Source: Flaccisagitta enflata (Eukaryota > Chaetognatha > Sagittoidea > Aphragmophora). Taken from it: 64,000 nt of DNA. The translations under genes were made by a program, and so were the position numbers. Positions within the stretch are counted from its first letter, which is position 1; every line of letters starts with the position of its first letter. The notes under the pieces are model-generated. The model was not told the DNA's origin, searched no databases, and was given only the letters and a program-made list of their open reading frames with translations. Positions 31,250 to 42,240 of this stretch are shown here, in pieces. The stretch spans positions 32,488,001-32,552,000 of the forward strand of contig OZ231127.1 in the NCBI GenBank assembly GCA_965153355.1. Direction: 5' to 3'.

Positions 31250-32964
31250 TTTTATTTTGAGTTGGAACACCAATGATCTGAATTGCTTTTTGAGTTGAAT
31301 TCTTAATTTATCCGTAAGCAAAAAAAGTTTTGTAGACTGTCAACTGTACTTCTTCTCTTTTTACTTGCATGCTATGTGACTCTACAGCCTGCTTAGTCCA
31401 TCGGTCTGTTGGTCTGTCAGTCAGTCACATTTTATCTTTTCTATGTTTTTTAGTCATGTACACGCAACACAAAACCGACTGATGGACCGATGAACCAATG
31501 GACAGACAAAGCGTGCCCCCAACTAAAAACATCAGATAACACAGGTGACATAAAAGCAGTTGTGAGTGAGGTTCATCAGATAAGGGCCAAAGAAAAGAGG
31601 CCAAAAGTTGTCTTTTGTTTTTTTGCTGGCCTCGTTTTCGATACTTATTTGCATTTTTTTCAAAATTATCCATCAACTCAGCTCAATCGAGGGAATGAGC
31701 CCTCTAATGAAATTGATAGGGTGCATAAACTTGATAATTCTCTTTCATTTAGCGCAGAGCAGAATGCTCTGTGATCAATTCTTTCGCGTAATAAATTTTT
31801 TTAAATCTCCATTTTTTTAGAAATTTTCATTCAAAATGCCATACAGTATATACTTAGAAATACGGGAGCCCTCATATCCTAAATACCATTTGTGCATATG
31901 AAATGAAACTGTGTGTGTATAATGCTTATGTCCTACAGGGTTGACAACGGGGTATGGCAGCTCTGTGGATAGCTCTCTTGAATTTACTAAATCAGATCCG
32001 CTCTCATGTAACAGCTGATGGAATTGATCTAATGGTTAACTCACTTGTCTTCAGATTGATTATGATCAGTTTATTCAAATGTTCCAGGTTCAAATCCCAG
32101 GACAAAAAAATCAATTTTGTGATGGACCAACTGATCGCGTAACCGACCGAGGGTTGGACTAAGTATGGTGAAGAGTGGCAAAGAAAAGATGCATTTTATA
32201 TAATAATTTCAACAATTTTGTCTATCAAATGTCTAACTTTCAAAACCAATCTAGCCATTTTGCTCAATTCGTTTTGAATTTTGTAAATATATTGGTTAGA
32301 AGTTCCAAAGGCATGTTTATCTTTTCTTTATGGAGCCTTGATGGCAGGTTATTTGGCTTTCTACACTTGATGGTATCAGTTGCTATCAAGTGTCTTCATT
32401 TGAGCAATAAGTAAAAAACATGTTGTCAAGCTTTACAACACATGAATGTTGAATGACATGGCTTGACATAAGAACAATTTGTATCTCAACCCAGTAAAGA
32501 CAAGGTTCCTGGCTACAATATTGAAATACATATTAAGAGTCAAAATTGATGATCGGATTTAGTGATCTCTTGCATCAAGCAGCATTGCATCTAACTAAGC
32601 CTAAAGCTTCAGAAAAGCAAAGGAATAGTATTTAAATATCCCAGTTGCAAAGCGAATCTCAAACCATCTCGCCAATGTACTGCTTCAGGAAGATTAATAT
32701 GTCAAGAGTCTTCAGTTTTTAGTGACTTACATTTCAACTTTAAAATCAGCTTCCATCTATAACGAGCTAAAAAAAAAGGTTTTTCAGGCCTGTGTGGAGT
32801 ACTAGGATCCTCCTTTCTGACATTATATTTGCTTGTTAGAGGTCTCAATGGCTTCTGTAAGAGAGAAAAGGAACATGGAACAAGGAACGTGGGGTCTGAA
32901 TATCGTTTGGGACGTGTGGGAAGGGGTATACAACCCCCGTGCATACCTTTTCCCACCCCATCCT

Positions 32965-33020
<56 letters not shown>

Positions 33021-33563
33021 CATAACTGCAGTATCATAAATCCGCATTTTCACACTTATCAACTTGGTCATTACAGACAAATGAATGGACCAACAAACAG
33101 ACCAATGGACCATTGGCCAATGGATTGATGGACCGACAGACCGATGGACCAACGGACTGATGGACCAATGGATAGACAAAGCCTCTTAAACAGTTGCGTG
33201 TCCGCAACTAAAAACATCAGATAACACAAAGTTATGTGAAACAAAAGCAGTTGTGAGTGAGGTTCATCAAAGCTGGGATTAGGGCCAAAGAAAAGAGGCC
33301 AAAGAAAAAAGGCCAAAAGTTGTCTTTTGTTTTTGGCTGGCCTCGTTTTCGCTTCTCATTTGCATTTCTTTCAAAATTAACCATCAACTCAGAGCAGTTA
33401 AACAAAATGCTCTTCTGATTTGAAAAAGGGCTTAGTAAAAGCTATCAGATAATCTAAGATCAAAGGCCATGTAAGCTTTTACAAAAGATGATAATAATGG
33501 ACAAAAATTCTCAAAGAAATTTTGATTATCATGCGGTTAAAGGTTAGAAAGGAGAAAGAGAAA

Positions 33564-33586
33564 AGCTCATAGAAGACATTTCGATT
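33564..33586 (+). promoter_or_regulatory. Candidate PSE of U1-4
   Basis: AGCTCATAGAAGACATTTC at -57, with one difference from copies 1-3. Confidence 0.6.
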
Positions 33587-33620
33587 GTTTTGACTGGTTC
33601 TGACAAAACAGCAACTCGGC

Positions 33621-33784
33621 ATACTTACCTGGCTCAGGGGATACCTTGATCAGCAAGGAGGTTCCCCCAGGGCGAGGCCTTTCCATTGCACTTCGGTTGG
33701 GCTGACCCTTGCGATTTCCCCAAATGTGGGAAACTCGGGAGCATAATTTGTGGTAGTGGGGGTCTGCGTCCGCGCTAACCCCCG
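33621..33784 (+). ncRNA. U1 spliceosomal snRNA, copy 4
   Basis: 164 nt with all U1 features. The stem-loop I loop is GATCAGCAAGG instead of GATCAGTAAGG, a change shared with copies 5 and 6. This splits the array into two sequence groups: 1-3 with HINE, 4-6 without it at this site. Stem I, the Sm site ATAATTTGTGG and the terminal stem are intact. Confidence 0.97.
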
Positions 33785-33892
33785 ACAAATCTTGGCATTC
33801 TCTTATGGGCATAACATACATGCGACCATGTGTGATGAGTGTATCCCATTCCTCCCTAAAAAGCTCCAATACCTCTTTTACCATCTTCGGTC

Positions 33893-34079
33893 TTGTGCTA
33901 TGGGACTCCATATCCCGCTATGTCGATCCGTTGGTTGGTTGGTTGGTCCCTTTTTACTTTTTCGGCGTTTTTTAGCTTTTTGACCCTGTCGCTCCTACAC
34001 AAATGCTCCAGTGACCTTCTCCAGCACTGCTCCTGCCCACCTGCATGCAACTGGGGTAGCCATGTATCCGGCCTCGTTC
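33893..34079 (-). mobile_element. AGTCGC-family element, uninterrupted empty-site copy
   Basis: The version without HINE or Helentron. GGTTGGTCCC runs directly into TTTTTACTTTTTCGGCG and TTTTAGCTTTTTGACCC, then the CTGCTCCTGCCCACC and GTATCCGGCC end. Confidence 0.7.
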
Positions 34080-34162
34080 CTATGCTATACTAGTCTTTTC
34101 TTCCTGTACAGCTGATTATCACCAGAATTAAAAAAGAACATGGAACCGTTTTGAATATCATG

Positions 34163-34350
34163 ATTTTTAGTCGCATGCTATGCGACTCTACACCCCACTT
34201 TGTAAGTCCGTTGGTCCATCTGCCACACTTTATTATTTTCAGATTTTGTGTTCTTTGGCCTCACTGCTTCAGCCCAAATTATCATGTGACCTCAAAAATG
34301 GCCCATGCCCACCCACACGCAACTAGGGTAGCCGTGTATCCGGCCTTGTT
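34163..34350 (-). mobile_element. AGTCGC-family element, unit 4
   Basis: Duplicate of 15110-15296. Confidence 0.75.
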
Positions 34351-34961
34351 TTTATTTTGAGTTGGAACACCAATGATCTGAATTGCTTTTTGAGTTGAAT
34401 TCTTAATTTATCCGTAAGCAAAAAAAGTTTTGTAGACTGTCAACTGTACTTCTTCTCTTTTTACTTGCATGCTATGTGACTCTACAGCCTGCTTAGTCCA
34501 TCGGTCTGTTGGTCTGTCAGTCAGTCACATTTTATCTTTTCTATGTTTTTTAGTCATGTACACGCAACACAAAACCGACTGATGGACCGATGAACCAATG
34601 GACAGACAAAGCGTGCCCCCAACTAAAAACATCAGATAACACAGGTGAAATAAAAGCAGTTGTGAGTGAGGTTCATCAAAGCTGGGATAAAGGCCAAAGA
34701 AAAGAGGCCAAAAGTTGTCTTTTGTTTTTTTGCTGGCCTCGTTTTCGATACTTATTTGCATTTTTTTTCAAAATTATCCATCAACTCAGAACAATTAGAT
34801 AAAATGCTCTTCTGATTTGAAAAAGGGCTTAGTAAAAGCTATCAGATAATCTAAGATCTAAGGCTTTATAAACTTCCACAAAGGATGATAATAATGAAAA
34901 AAAATTCTCAAAGAATTTTTGGAATGTCATATGGTTAAAGTTAAAAAAAGAGAAATGGAAG

Positions 34962-34984
34962 AGCTCATAGTAATCATTTCAATT
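34962..34984 (+). promoter_or_regulatory. Candidate PSE of U1-5
   Basis: AGCTCATAGTAATCATTTC at -57. The spacer further upstream is clearly diverged, but this block and its distance are kept. Confidence 0.6.
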
Positions 34985-35018
34985 GCTTTGACTGTTTCCG
35001 ACAAAACGGGTACCCGGC

Positions 35019-35182
35019 ATACTTACCTGGCTCAGGGGATACCTTGATCAGCAAGGAGGTTCCCCCAGGGCGAGGCCTTTCCATTGCACTTCGGTTGGGC
35101 TGACCCTTGCGATTTCCCCAAATGTGGGAAACTCGGGAGCATAATTTGTGGTAGTGGGGGTCTGCGTCCGCGCTAACCCCCG
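35019..35182 (+). ncRNA. U1 spliceosomal snRNA, copy 5
   Basis: 164 nt, only 1398 nt after copy 4. It matches copy 4 over its whole length (loop I GATCAGCAAGG, Sm site ATAATTTGTGG, final CCCCCG), although the spacers around it differ substantially from units 1-4. Conservation of the transcript over diverged flanks supports function or gene conversion. Confidence 0.97.
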
Positions 35183-35281
35183 AAAAATCTTGGCGATCTC
35201 TTTTGGGCACTACATACATGCAACCATGTGTGATGTGTGTATCCCATTCCTCCCTGAAAAGCTCCAATGCCTCTTTTGCCA

Positions 35282-35464
35282 TTTTTAGTCGCGTACACGC
35301 AACTCTTCACCTTGCCGTGTCGGTAGGTCCGTCGGTTGGTCGGTCGGTCCATCCGCCGGTCGGTCGGTCAGTAGGTCGGTCACATTTTTGAATTCCGATC
35401 GGTTTTCGCATAACTGCTCCTGCCCAACCGTCCGCGACTGGACTGCCGTGTATCCGGCCTTGTT
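35282..35464 (-). mobile_element. AGTCGC-family element
   Basis: Full length, inserted 100 nt downstream of U1-5. Hairpin AGTCGCGTACACGCAACT, long GGTCGGTCGG microsatellite and CGTGTATCCGGCCTTGTT end. Confidence 0.75.
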
Positions 35465-35550
35465 CCTATGCTATATACTAGTCTTTTCTCCCTGTGCTGT
35501 GGATTATCAGCAGAATGCAAGAAGAACATGGAACTGTTTTAAATATCATG

Positions 35551-35628
35551 ATTTTTAGTCGCGTGCTACGCGACTCTACACCGCACTTTGTCGGTTCGTT
35601 GGTCCGTTGGTCTATCGGTCCATCCAAT
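35551..35628 (-). mobile_element. AGTCGC-family terminal fragment
   Basis: TTTTTAGTCGCGTGCTACGC hairpin and GGTCCGTTGG microsatellite; breaks off into duplicated U1 3'-flank sequence (AATGCCTCTTTTACCAT). Confidence 0.6.
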
Positions 35629-35677
35629 GCCTCTTTTACCATTTTTCCTATGCTATACTAGTTTTTTCTCCCTGTAC

Positions 35678-35920
35678 AACCGGTAATCTGGGGTGAGATC
35701 AAACCCCGGGGGTTGCTCGGGGTTGCTCAAGGCTAAACCCCGAGTAAACCCTGAGTAAACCCCAAGCAACCCAAGCTCGGGGTTTTCTCGGGGTTGCTTG
35801 GGGTTTGCCTGGGGTTTCTTGAGGTTTGCTTGGGATTGACAGAAATCCTTCAATTATTTACCAAAAAGCACATCACAACAGCAACAACAACAACAACAAA
35901 ATAACAACAACAACAACAAA

Positions 35921-35986
<66 letters not shown>

Positions 35987-36044
35987 AAACAACAACAATA
36001 ACAACAACAACAACAACTACAACAACAACAACAACAACAACAAA

Positions 36045-36131
<87 letters not shown>

Positions 36132-36264
36132 AAGGCAATCCTCAGAAAACCCCGAGCAACCCCGAGTAACCCTGAGCAACCCTTAGCAACCTCGAGCAAA
36201 ATCGAGCGATTCCAAGCAACCTTGGGGTTTAATCTCACTGCTTTACCTTACAGATTACTTGGTG
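35678..36264. mobile_element. Insertion of (CAA)n/(CT)n-bearing element with CTGTAC TSD
   Basis: Flanked by CTGTAC at 35672-35677 and 36265-36270. The uninterrupted site (CCTGTACAGCTGATTATC) is seen at 15050, 18710 and 34105. Ends share GTAATCTG and GTGAGAT(C/T)AAACCCC in inverted orientation. Inside are ACCCCGAGCAACCCCGAG-type short repeats, (CAA)n at 35880-36040 and (CT)n at 36049-36129. Confidence 0.65.
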
Positions 36265-36324
36265 CTGTACTGCTGATTATCACCAGAATACAAGAAGAAC
36301 ATGGAACTGTTTTGAATAACATGA

Positions 36325-36511
36325 TTTTTAGTTGCATTCTACGCGACTCTACACCCCACTTTGTCAGTCTGTCAGTCCACCCACCACACTTAACTTCTTT
36401 TTTTTTTTTGCGGTCTTTGGCCTCACTGCTTCTGCCCAAATGATCAAGTGACCTCAAATATGGCCCTTGCCTACCCGCACACGACTGGGGTAGCTGTGTA
36501 TCCAGCCTTGT
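36325..36511 (-). mobile_element. AGTCGC-family element
   Basis: TTTTTAGTTGCATTCTACGC terminus, TCACTGCTTCTGCCC block and GTGTATCCAGCCTTG end. Confidence 0.7.
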
Positions 36512-36614
36512 TTTTATTGGGAGTTGGAATACCAATTATCTGAATTGCTTTTGAGTTTCCATCTCAATCTATCTTTAAGCAAAAGCAGTTTTTGTAGACT
36601 GTCAACTGTTTTAC

Positions 36615-36748
36615 TTTTTAGGTGCGCCAACGCACCTCTATAACTGGCTTTGTCCGTTGGTCTGTCGGTCGGTCGGTCTGTTGGTTGGTCGGTAATGCAT
36701 TCGTTCGACGATCCACACGGCGCACCTTATTGGCCTACTTGGCCTTGT
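36615..36748 (-). mobile_element. AGGTGCG-type sister of the AGTCGC family
   Basis: Inverted, it starts AACAAGGCCAAGTAGGCC with AAGGTGCG about 23 nt in, and ends in the hairpin AGGTGCG-TTGG-CGCACCT then AAAA. Same plan as the AGTCGC family with a different hairpin sequence. A second copy lies at 49316-49452. Confidence 0.65.
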
Positions 36749-36930
36749 TTTTTAGTTGCGTACTATGTGATTCTACAGCCTGCTTAGTCCATCCGTCTGT
36801 CATGTACACGCAACAGACAACCAATGGACCAATGGCCAATGGACCAACGGACTGACAGACTGATTGACCAACAGATAGACAAAGCCTCTTATAGGGTTGT
36901 TTGTCCGCAACTAAAAACATCCAATGATAC
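36749..36930. mobile_element. Degenerate AGTCGC-family fragments
   Basis: TTAGTTGCGTACTATGTGATTCTACAGC, then GACCAACGGACTG repeats and TTGTCCGCAACTAAAAAC; two partial copies. Confidence 0.45.
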
Positions 36931-37250
36931 AAAGTTATGTGAAACAAAATCAGTTGTGAATGAGGTTCATCAAAGCTGGGATTAGGGCCAAAGAAAAGAG
37001 GCCAAAGAAAAAAGGCCAAAAGTTGTCTTTTGTTTTTGGCTGGCCTCGATTTGCTACTTATTTGCATTTTTTTCAAAATTACCTATCAACTCAGAAAAGT
37101 GGAACAAAATGCTCTTCTGATATGAAAAAGGGCTTAGTAGAAGCTATCAGATAGTCTAAGATCTAAGGCCATATAAACTTTCACAAAAGATGTTAATAAT
37201 GAAAAAAAAATCTCAAAGAAATTTGGAATATCATATGGTTGAAAAGAAAA

Positions 37251-37865
37251 TAGTCGCAAAAGCGTTACATGGTCAGCGGTACCCGATGCCCCTAAGTTAG
37301 TGTATGTGGGAATGAGATTATGAGAGGGGCAGCGGCCCCGGAGGGGCCGATGACCTATGATTCCACATAGGACAATTTTCTCCGGTTTGAGAAGCTGGTT
37401 TGGAGGGCTGAGAGGCCTGATTTTGGCTCTGAAAGGTCTGATTTAGGGTGTGAGAGGCGTCGTTTGGGGTCTGAGAGGCTTTATTTGGGGTCTGAAAGGC
37501 CTTATTTGGGTCTGAGGGGTCTAATTTGGGGTCTGGAAAGCCTGACATGGGGTCTGAGGCCTGATTTGGATCTGAGAGGCCTAATTTGGGGTCTGAGAAG
37601 CCTGATCTGGGGTCTGGGAGGCCTGATTTGGGGTCTGAGAGGCCTGATTCGGAGTCTGGGAGGCCTGGTTTGAGGTCTGAGAAACCTGATTTGGGGTCAG
37701 AAAGGTCTGATTTGGAGTCGAAAAGGCCTGATTTGGGGTCTGAGAGGCTTTTTTTGAGGCTTGGGGGAGGGGGGGACGGACGGACGGACGGACGGACGGT
37801 CGGAAACCGGAGAAAATTGCCCTATGTGGAATCATAGGTCATCGGCCCCTCCGGGGCCGCTGCCC
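37251..37865 (-). mobile_element. HINE (non-autonomous Helentron) upstream of U1-6
   Basis: Inverted orientation to HINE 1-3. Terminal GGGCAGCGGCCCCGGAGGGG, an inverted repeat of about 75 bp (CATAGGTCATCGGCC and TCTCCGGTTT), a core of 20-21-bp GGGGTCTGAGAGGCCTGATT-type repeats (37440-37740), a GACGGACG run, then the GCCCCT..AGGGGC hairpin and GGTACCGCTGACCA. It ends only 17 nt upstream of the U1-6 promoter block. Confidence 0.85.
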
Positions 37866-37882
37866 AAAAGGAGAAAGAGAAA

Positions 37883-37905
37883 AGCTCATAGTAAACATTT
37901 CAATT
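37883..37905 (+). promoter_or_regulatory. Candidate PSE of U1-6 pseudogene
   Basis: AGCTCATAGTAAACATTTC, again exactly at -57. Confidence 0.5.
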
Positions 37906-37939
37906 GTTTTGAAAGGTTCTGACAAAACCGCCATTTGGC

Positions 37940-38055
37940 ATACTTACCTGGCTCAGGGGATACCTTGATCAGCAAGGAGGTTCCCCCAGGGCGAGGCCTT
38001 TCCATTGCACTTCGGTTGGGCTGACCCTTGCGATTTCCCCAAATGTGAATCCCCA
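37940..38055 (+). pseudogene. U1 snRNA pseudogene, copy 6
   Basis: Matches U1 copies 4 and 5 from ATACTTACCTG through TGCGATTTCCCCAAATGTG, then breaks off into a short duplication (AATCCCCAAATGTG) and the normal 3' flank (AATCTTGGCCATCTCT). Stem III's second half, the Sm site and stem IV are deleted. A transcript could not form an Sm core, so the copy should be non-functional although its promoter block remains. Confidence 0.9.
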
Positions 38056-38129
38056 AATGTGAATCTTGGCCATCTCTCTCGGGCATTACATAGATGCAAC
38101 CATGTGTGATGTGTGTATCCCATTCCTCC

Positions 38130-38435
38130 CTCAAGGCTGTGTATTTGCGTGTACTGAAATGACTAAATCCAAATAAATCAAAATTCTACGAGCAGTTCAT
38201 GTTGTGGAGCTGTCTTGGGCTTCTATTGTCATCATTTTCAGCTTTAAAAGTTAATGTCTTGGTTGCCGCTTCTTACCTTGAACTTTCCATGGGTCAATAG
38301 AAGAACAACTAGTGGCGTTCGCCATATTGTGTTCCACAAAAACTTGATTGGGCATGAAAAAGAAAAGCAATAATTCATAAAACACTTCTAATGCTAATAA
38401 CCCGACAAATCTGTGTCTTGATAATGGCCGCCTGT
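38130..38435. other. No gene recognised
   Basis: Non-repetitive AT-rich sequence between the U1 array and the satellites; nothing identified. Confidence 0.5.
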
Positions 38436-38439
38436 GGGC

Positions 38440-38632
38440 GGCCTAACTACCACCTGTGGGCACCCTCACTGCCACCTGTGGGTGGTCCCACTGCCGCCTG
38501 TGGGCAGTCCCACTGCCGCCTGTGGGCGATCCCACTGCCGCCTGTGGGCGGTCCCACTGCCGCCTGTGGTCAGTCCCACTGCCGCCTGTGGATGGTCCCA
38601 CTGCCACTTGTGGGTGATCCCACTGCCACATC
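38440..38632. repeat. 24-bp minisatellite
   Basis: About eight copies of CCACTGCCGCCTGTGGGCGG-type units (24 bp), changing abruptly to the 30-bp satellite. Confidence 0.9.
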
Positions 38633-38775
38633 AGAGAATTCTGGGCTGTGTAACACACATTGGAGTAAACTAGGTGGTGTGACATACATCCAAGTATTCT
38701 GGGTTGCGTGACATATACCGGAGAAAACTGGGTGGGATAACATATATCGGAGAAAACTGGGTGGTGTGACATGTG
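38633..38775. repeat. 30/60-bp satellite, block 1
   Basis: Alternating 30-bp monomers: type A with GGAGAATTCTGGGCTGTGT and type B with GGAGAAAACTGGGTGGTGT, each preceded by GACATACAT. Confidence 0.9.
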
Positions 38776-38807
38776 AATGTTTTTTCAGAAATTTAAAGGA
38801 TAGTTGT

Positions 38808-39422
38808 GATGGGTCCGGATTAAACACCAGTAAGAGCTCCAAAGGCTCTTGTCCTTATTTTATATATTGCTGAGTAGTAATGCTGTCCTACTTTCATATT
38901 ATTCAATACCTTGGTATGGAATACCGTCGGTCCCGTATGGTTGATCCTCGATTCTTGCCTCTAAGGGTATGGTTTTTTACAACATTGCCTCTGGTAAATA
39001 GCTTATCTTTTGGTAACTAGTTCATCCTGAGGTGATTTGACATTTTTAACAATTGGAATGAAATACTACAGAAATTTTGAATTCAAGATTTTGGGGTTGA
39101 CATAGGATTTTTGAGAGGGTTGTTTCAGGAGGAAGAGAGTTTGAGTTTCTTGCTATCTTTGGTATATGAGGAGTATAAGAAGGTGCCCAGATGGATATGG
39201 TCTCTTCATATGGTCGCCATATTTATCAAGTGTTTTCTTGTGGTCTGCATATCTCATGTATAGAAAGAAATTGGTTACCCTTTTCTAAATGTTGCATAAC
39301 TTTTGACAAGTCATATGATAATTTCTGAAGAGGGAATGTTTTTTAAACACCAGTAAGAGCTCCAATGGCTCTTGACCTTATTTTAGATATTGTTGAGTAG
39401 TAATGTTGTCCAACTTTCATAC
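38808..39422 (-). repeat. Direct-repeat module 1
   Basis: A roughly 80-bp repeat (TAAACACCAGTAAGAGCTCC.. to ..CTTTCATA) at both ends encloses about 440 bp. The repeat carries a AAGAGC-loop-GCTCTT hairpin. No coding sequence. Confidence 0.6.
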
Positions 39423-40349
39423 ATCGGAGAATTCTGGGTTGTGTAACATACATTGGAGAAAACTGGGTGGTGTGACATACATCCGAGAATTCTGGGCTGT
39501 GTGACATACAGCGGAGAAAACTGGATGGGGTGACATACATCAGAGAATTCTGGGCTGTGTGACATACATCAAGGAAAACTGGATAGTGTGACATACATCA
39601 GAGAAAACTGGGTAGTGTGATATACATTGGAGAATTCTGGGCTATGTGACATACATTGGAGAAAACTGGGTGGTGTGACATACATCGGGGAATTCTGGGC
39701 TGTGTGACATACATCGGAGAAAACTGGGTGGTGTGACATACATCAGAGAATTCTGGGCTGTGTAACATGAATTGGAGAAAACTGGGTGGTGTGACATACA
39801 TTGGAGAATTCTGGGCTGTGTGACATACATCGGAGAAAACTGGTTGGTGTGACATACATCGGAGAAATCTGGGCTGTGTGACATACATCGGAGAAAACTA
39901 GGTAGTGTGACATACATCAGAGAAAACTGGGTAGTGTGACATACATCAGATAATTCTGGGCTGTGTGACATATATTGAAGAAAACTGGGTGGTGTGACAT
40001 ACATTGGAATATTCTGGGTTGTGTGACATACATCGGAGAAAAGTAGGTGGTGTGACATACATCAGAGAATTCTGGGTTGTATGACATACATTGGAGAAAC
40101 CTGGGTGGTGTGATAACATTGGAGCATTCTGGGTTGTGTGACATACATCGGAGACAGCTGGGTGGTGTGACATACATCGAAGAATTCTGGGCTGTGTGAC
40201 ATATATTGGAGAAAACTGGGTGGTGTGACATAAATTGGAATATTCTGGGCTGTGTGACATACATCGGAGAATTCTAAGCTGTGTGACATACATCAGAGAA
40301 ATCAGGGCTGTGTGACATAATTTGGAGAAAACTGGGTAGTGTGACATAC
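39423..40349. repeat. 30/60-bp satellite, block 2
   Basis: About 31 monomers, mostly alternating A and B, with AA or BB irregularities. Long minus-strand open frames exist in all three frames because 30 is a multiple of 3; none is taken as a gene. Confidence 0.95.
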
Positions 40350-40998
40350 ATAATGGGTCCGGATTAAACACCAGTGAGAGCTCCAAAGGCTCTCATCCTT
40401 TATTAAAGTAGGGTTGAGTAGTAATGTTGTCCAACTTTCATATATTTCAGTACCATGGTATAGAATGCCGGCGATCCCATATGGTTGATTCTCGATTCTT
40501 GCCTTCAATGGTATGGTTTTTAACAACATTGCCTTTGATATCTAGATTATCCTTGGATAGCTACATCATCATTTGGTAATTTGTTTGTAACAATTGGGAT
40601 GAAATATTACAAACAATTTTGATTTCAGATTTTGGGGTTGACATAAGATTTTTTGAAAGGGTTGTTTCAGGAAGAAGAGAGTTTCAGTTTCTTGCTATTT
40701 TTGGTATATGAGGAGTATGAGAAGGTGCCCAGATGGATATGGTCTCCTTCGACGCGCCATATTTATCAAGTGTTTTCTTGTGGTCTGCGTATCTCAAGTA
40801 TAGACAGAAATTGGTGAATTTTTTTCAAATGATGCATAACTTTTTGACCAGTCTTGTGATTATTTCTGAAGAGGGAATATTTCTTTGGAAATTTAAAGGA
40901 TAGTTGTGATGGGTCCGGATTAAACACCAGTGAGAGCTCCAAAGGCTCTCATCCTTTATTAAAGTAGGGTTGAGTAGTAATGTTGTCCAACTTTCATA
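40349..40998 (-). repeat. Direct-repeat module 2
   Basis: A roughly 90-bp direct repeat (40349-40440 and 40910-40998, near identical) around about 470 bp homologous to module 1. The repeat has a GAGAGC-loop-GCTCTC hairpin and, on the minus strand, AATAAA. Confidence 0.65.
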
Positions 40999-42240
40999 CA
41001 TCGGAGAAAACTGGGTAGTGTGATATACATCGAAGAATTCTGGGCTGTGTGACATATATTGGAGAAAACTGGGTGGTGTGACATAAATTGGAATATTCTG
41101 GGCTGTGTGACATACATCGGAGAATTCTAAGCTGTGCGACATACATCAGAGAAAACTGGGTTCTGTGACATACATCGGAGAATTCTGGGCCGTGTGACAT
41201 ACATTGGAGAAAACTGGGTGGTGAGACATACATTGCAGAATTCTGAACTGTGTGACATACATCGGAGAAAACTGGGTGGTGTGACATATATGGAGAATTC
41301 TGGGCTGTGTGACATTCATTGGAGAAAACTGGGTGGTGTGACATACATCGGAGAATTCTGGGCTGTGTGACATACATTGGAGAAAACTGGGTGGTGTGAC
41401 ATACATCGGAGAATTTTGGGCTGTGTGACATACATCGGAAAAAACTGAGTAGTGTGACATACATCGGAGAAAACTGGATGGTGTGACATACATCGGAGAT
41501 TCTGGGCTGTGTGACATACATCAGAAAAAATTGGGTGGTGTGACATACATCGGAGAATTCTGGGCTGTGTGACATACATTGGAGAAAACTGGGTGGTGTG
41601 ACATACATCGGAGAATTTTGGGCTGTGTGACATACATCAGAGAAAACTGGGCTGTGTGATATACATTGGAGAAAACTGGATAGTGTGACATACATCGGAG
41701 AATTCTGGGCTGTGTGACATACATTGGAGAAAACTGGGTGGTGTGACATACATCAGAGAAAACTGGGTGGTGCAACATACATTGGAGAATTCTGGGCTGT
41801 GTGACATACATTGGAGAAAACTGGATAGTGTGACATACATCGGAGAATTCTGGGCTGTGTGACATACATTGGAGAAAACTGGATAGTGTGACATACATCG
41901 GAGAATTCTGGGCTGTGTGACATACATTGGAGAAAACTGGGTGGTGTGACATACATTGGAGAAAACTGGGTGGTGTGACATACATCGGAGAATTCTGGGC
42001 TGTGTGACATACATTGGAGAAAACTGGATGGTGTGACATACATCGGAGAATTCTGGGCTCTGTGACATACGTCGGAGAAAACTGGGTGGTGTGACATACA
42101 TCGGAGAATTCTGGGCTGTGTGACATACATTGGAGAAAACTGGGTGATGTGACATACATCGGAGATAACTGGGTGGTGTGACATACATCGGAGAAATCTG
42201 GGCTGTGTGACATACAGTGACATACAGTGACATACAGTGT
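40999..42240. repeat. 30/60-bp satellite, block 3
   Basis: About 41 monomers, the largest and most regular block. Confidence 0.95.

Larger units (their letters stand above)
19386..31679 (+). repeat. U1 array, tandem unit 3, split by Helentron
   Basis: Homologous to units 1 and 2 but interrupted at 22203-30879. Removing the insertion restores the unit exactly (AGCTTTT then GACCCTGTCGCTCC). The sequence around 20652-20664 and 21735-22090 differs from units 1 and 2 by many small deletions. Confidence 0.9.
31680..34790 (+). repeat. U1 array, tandem unit 4 (no HINE)
   Basis: Homologous to units 1-3 but lacks both HINE and Helentron, giving the empty sites for each. After the AGTCGC copies it passes into a shorter spacer that lacks the roughly 1.75-kb segment with the tRNA-like and (CA)n parts. 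In units 1-3 that segment lies between direct repeats of about 130 bp (GGCCAAAGAAAAGAGGCC). Confidence 0.85.
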
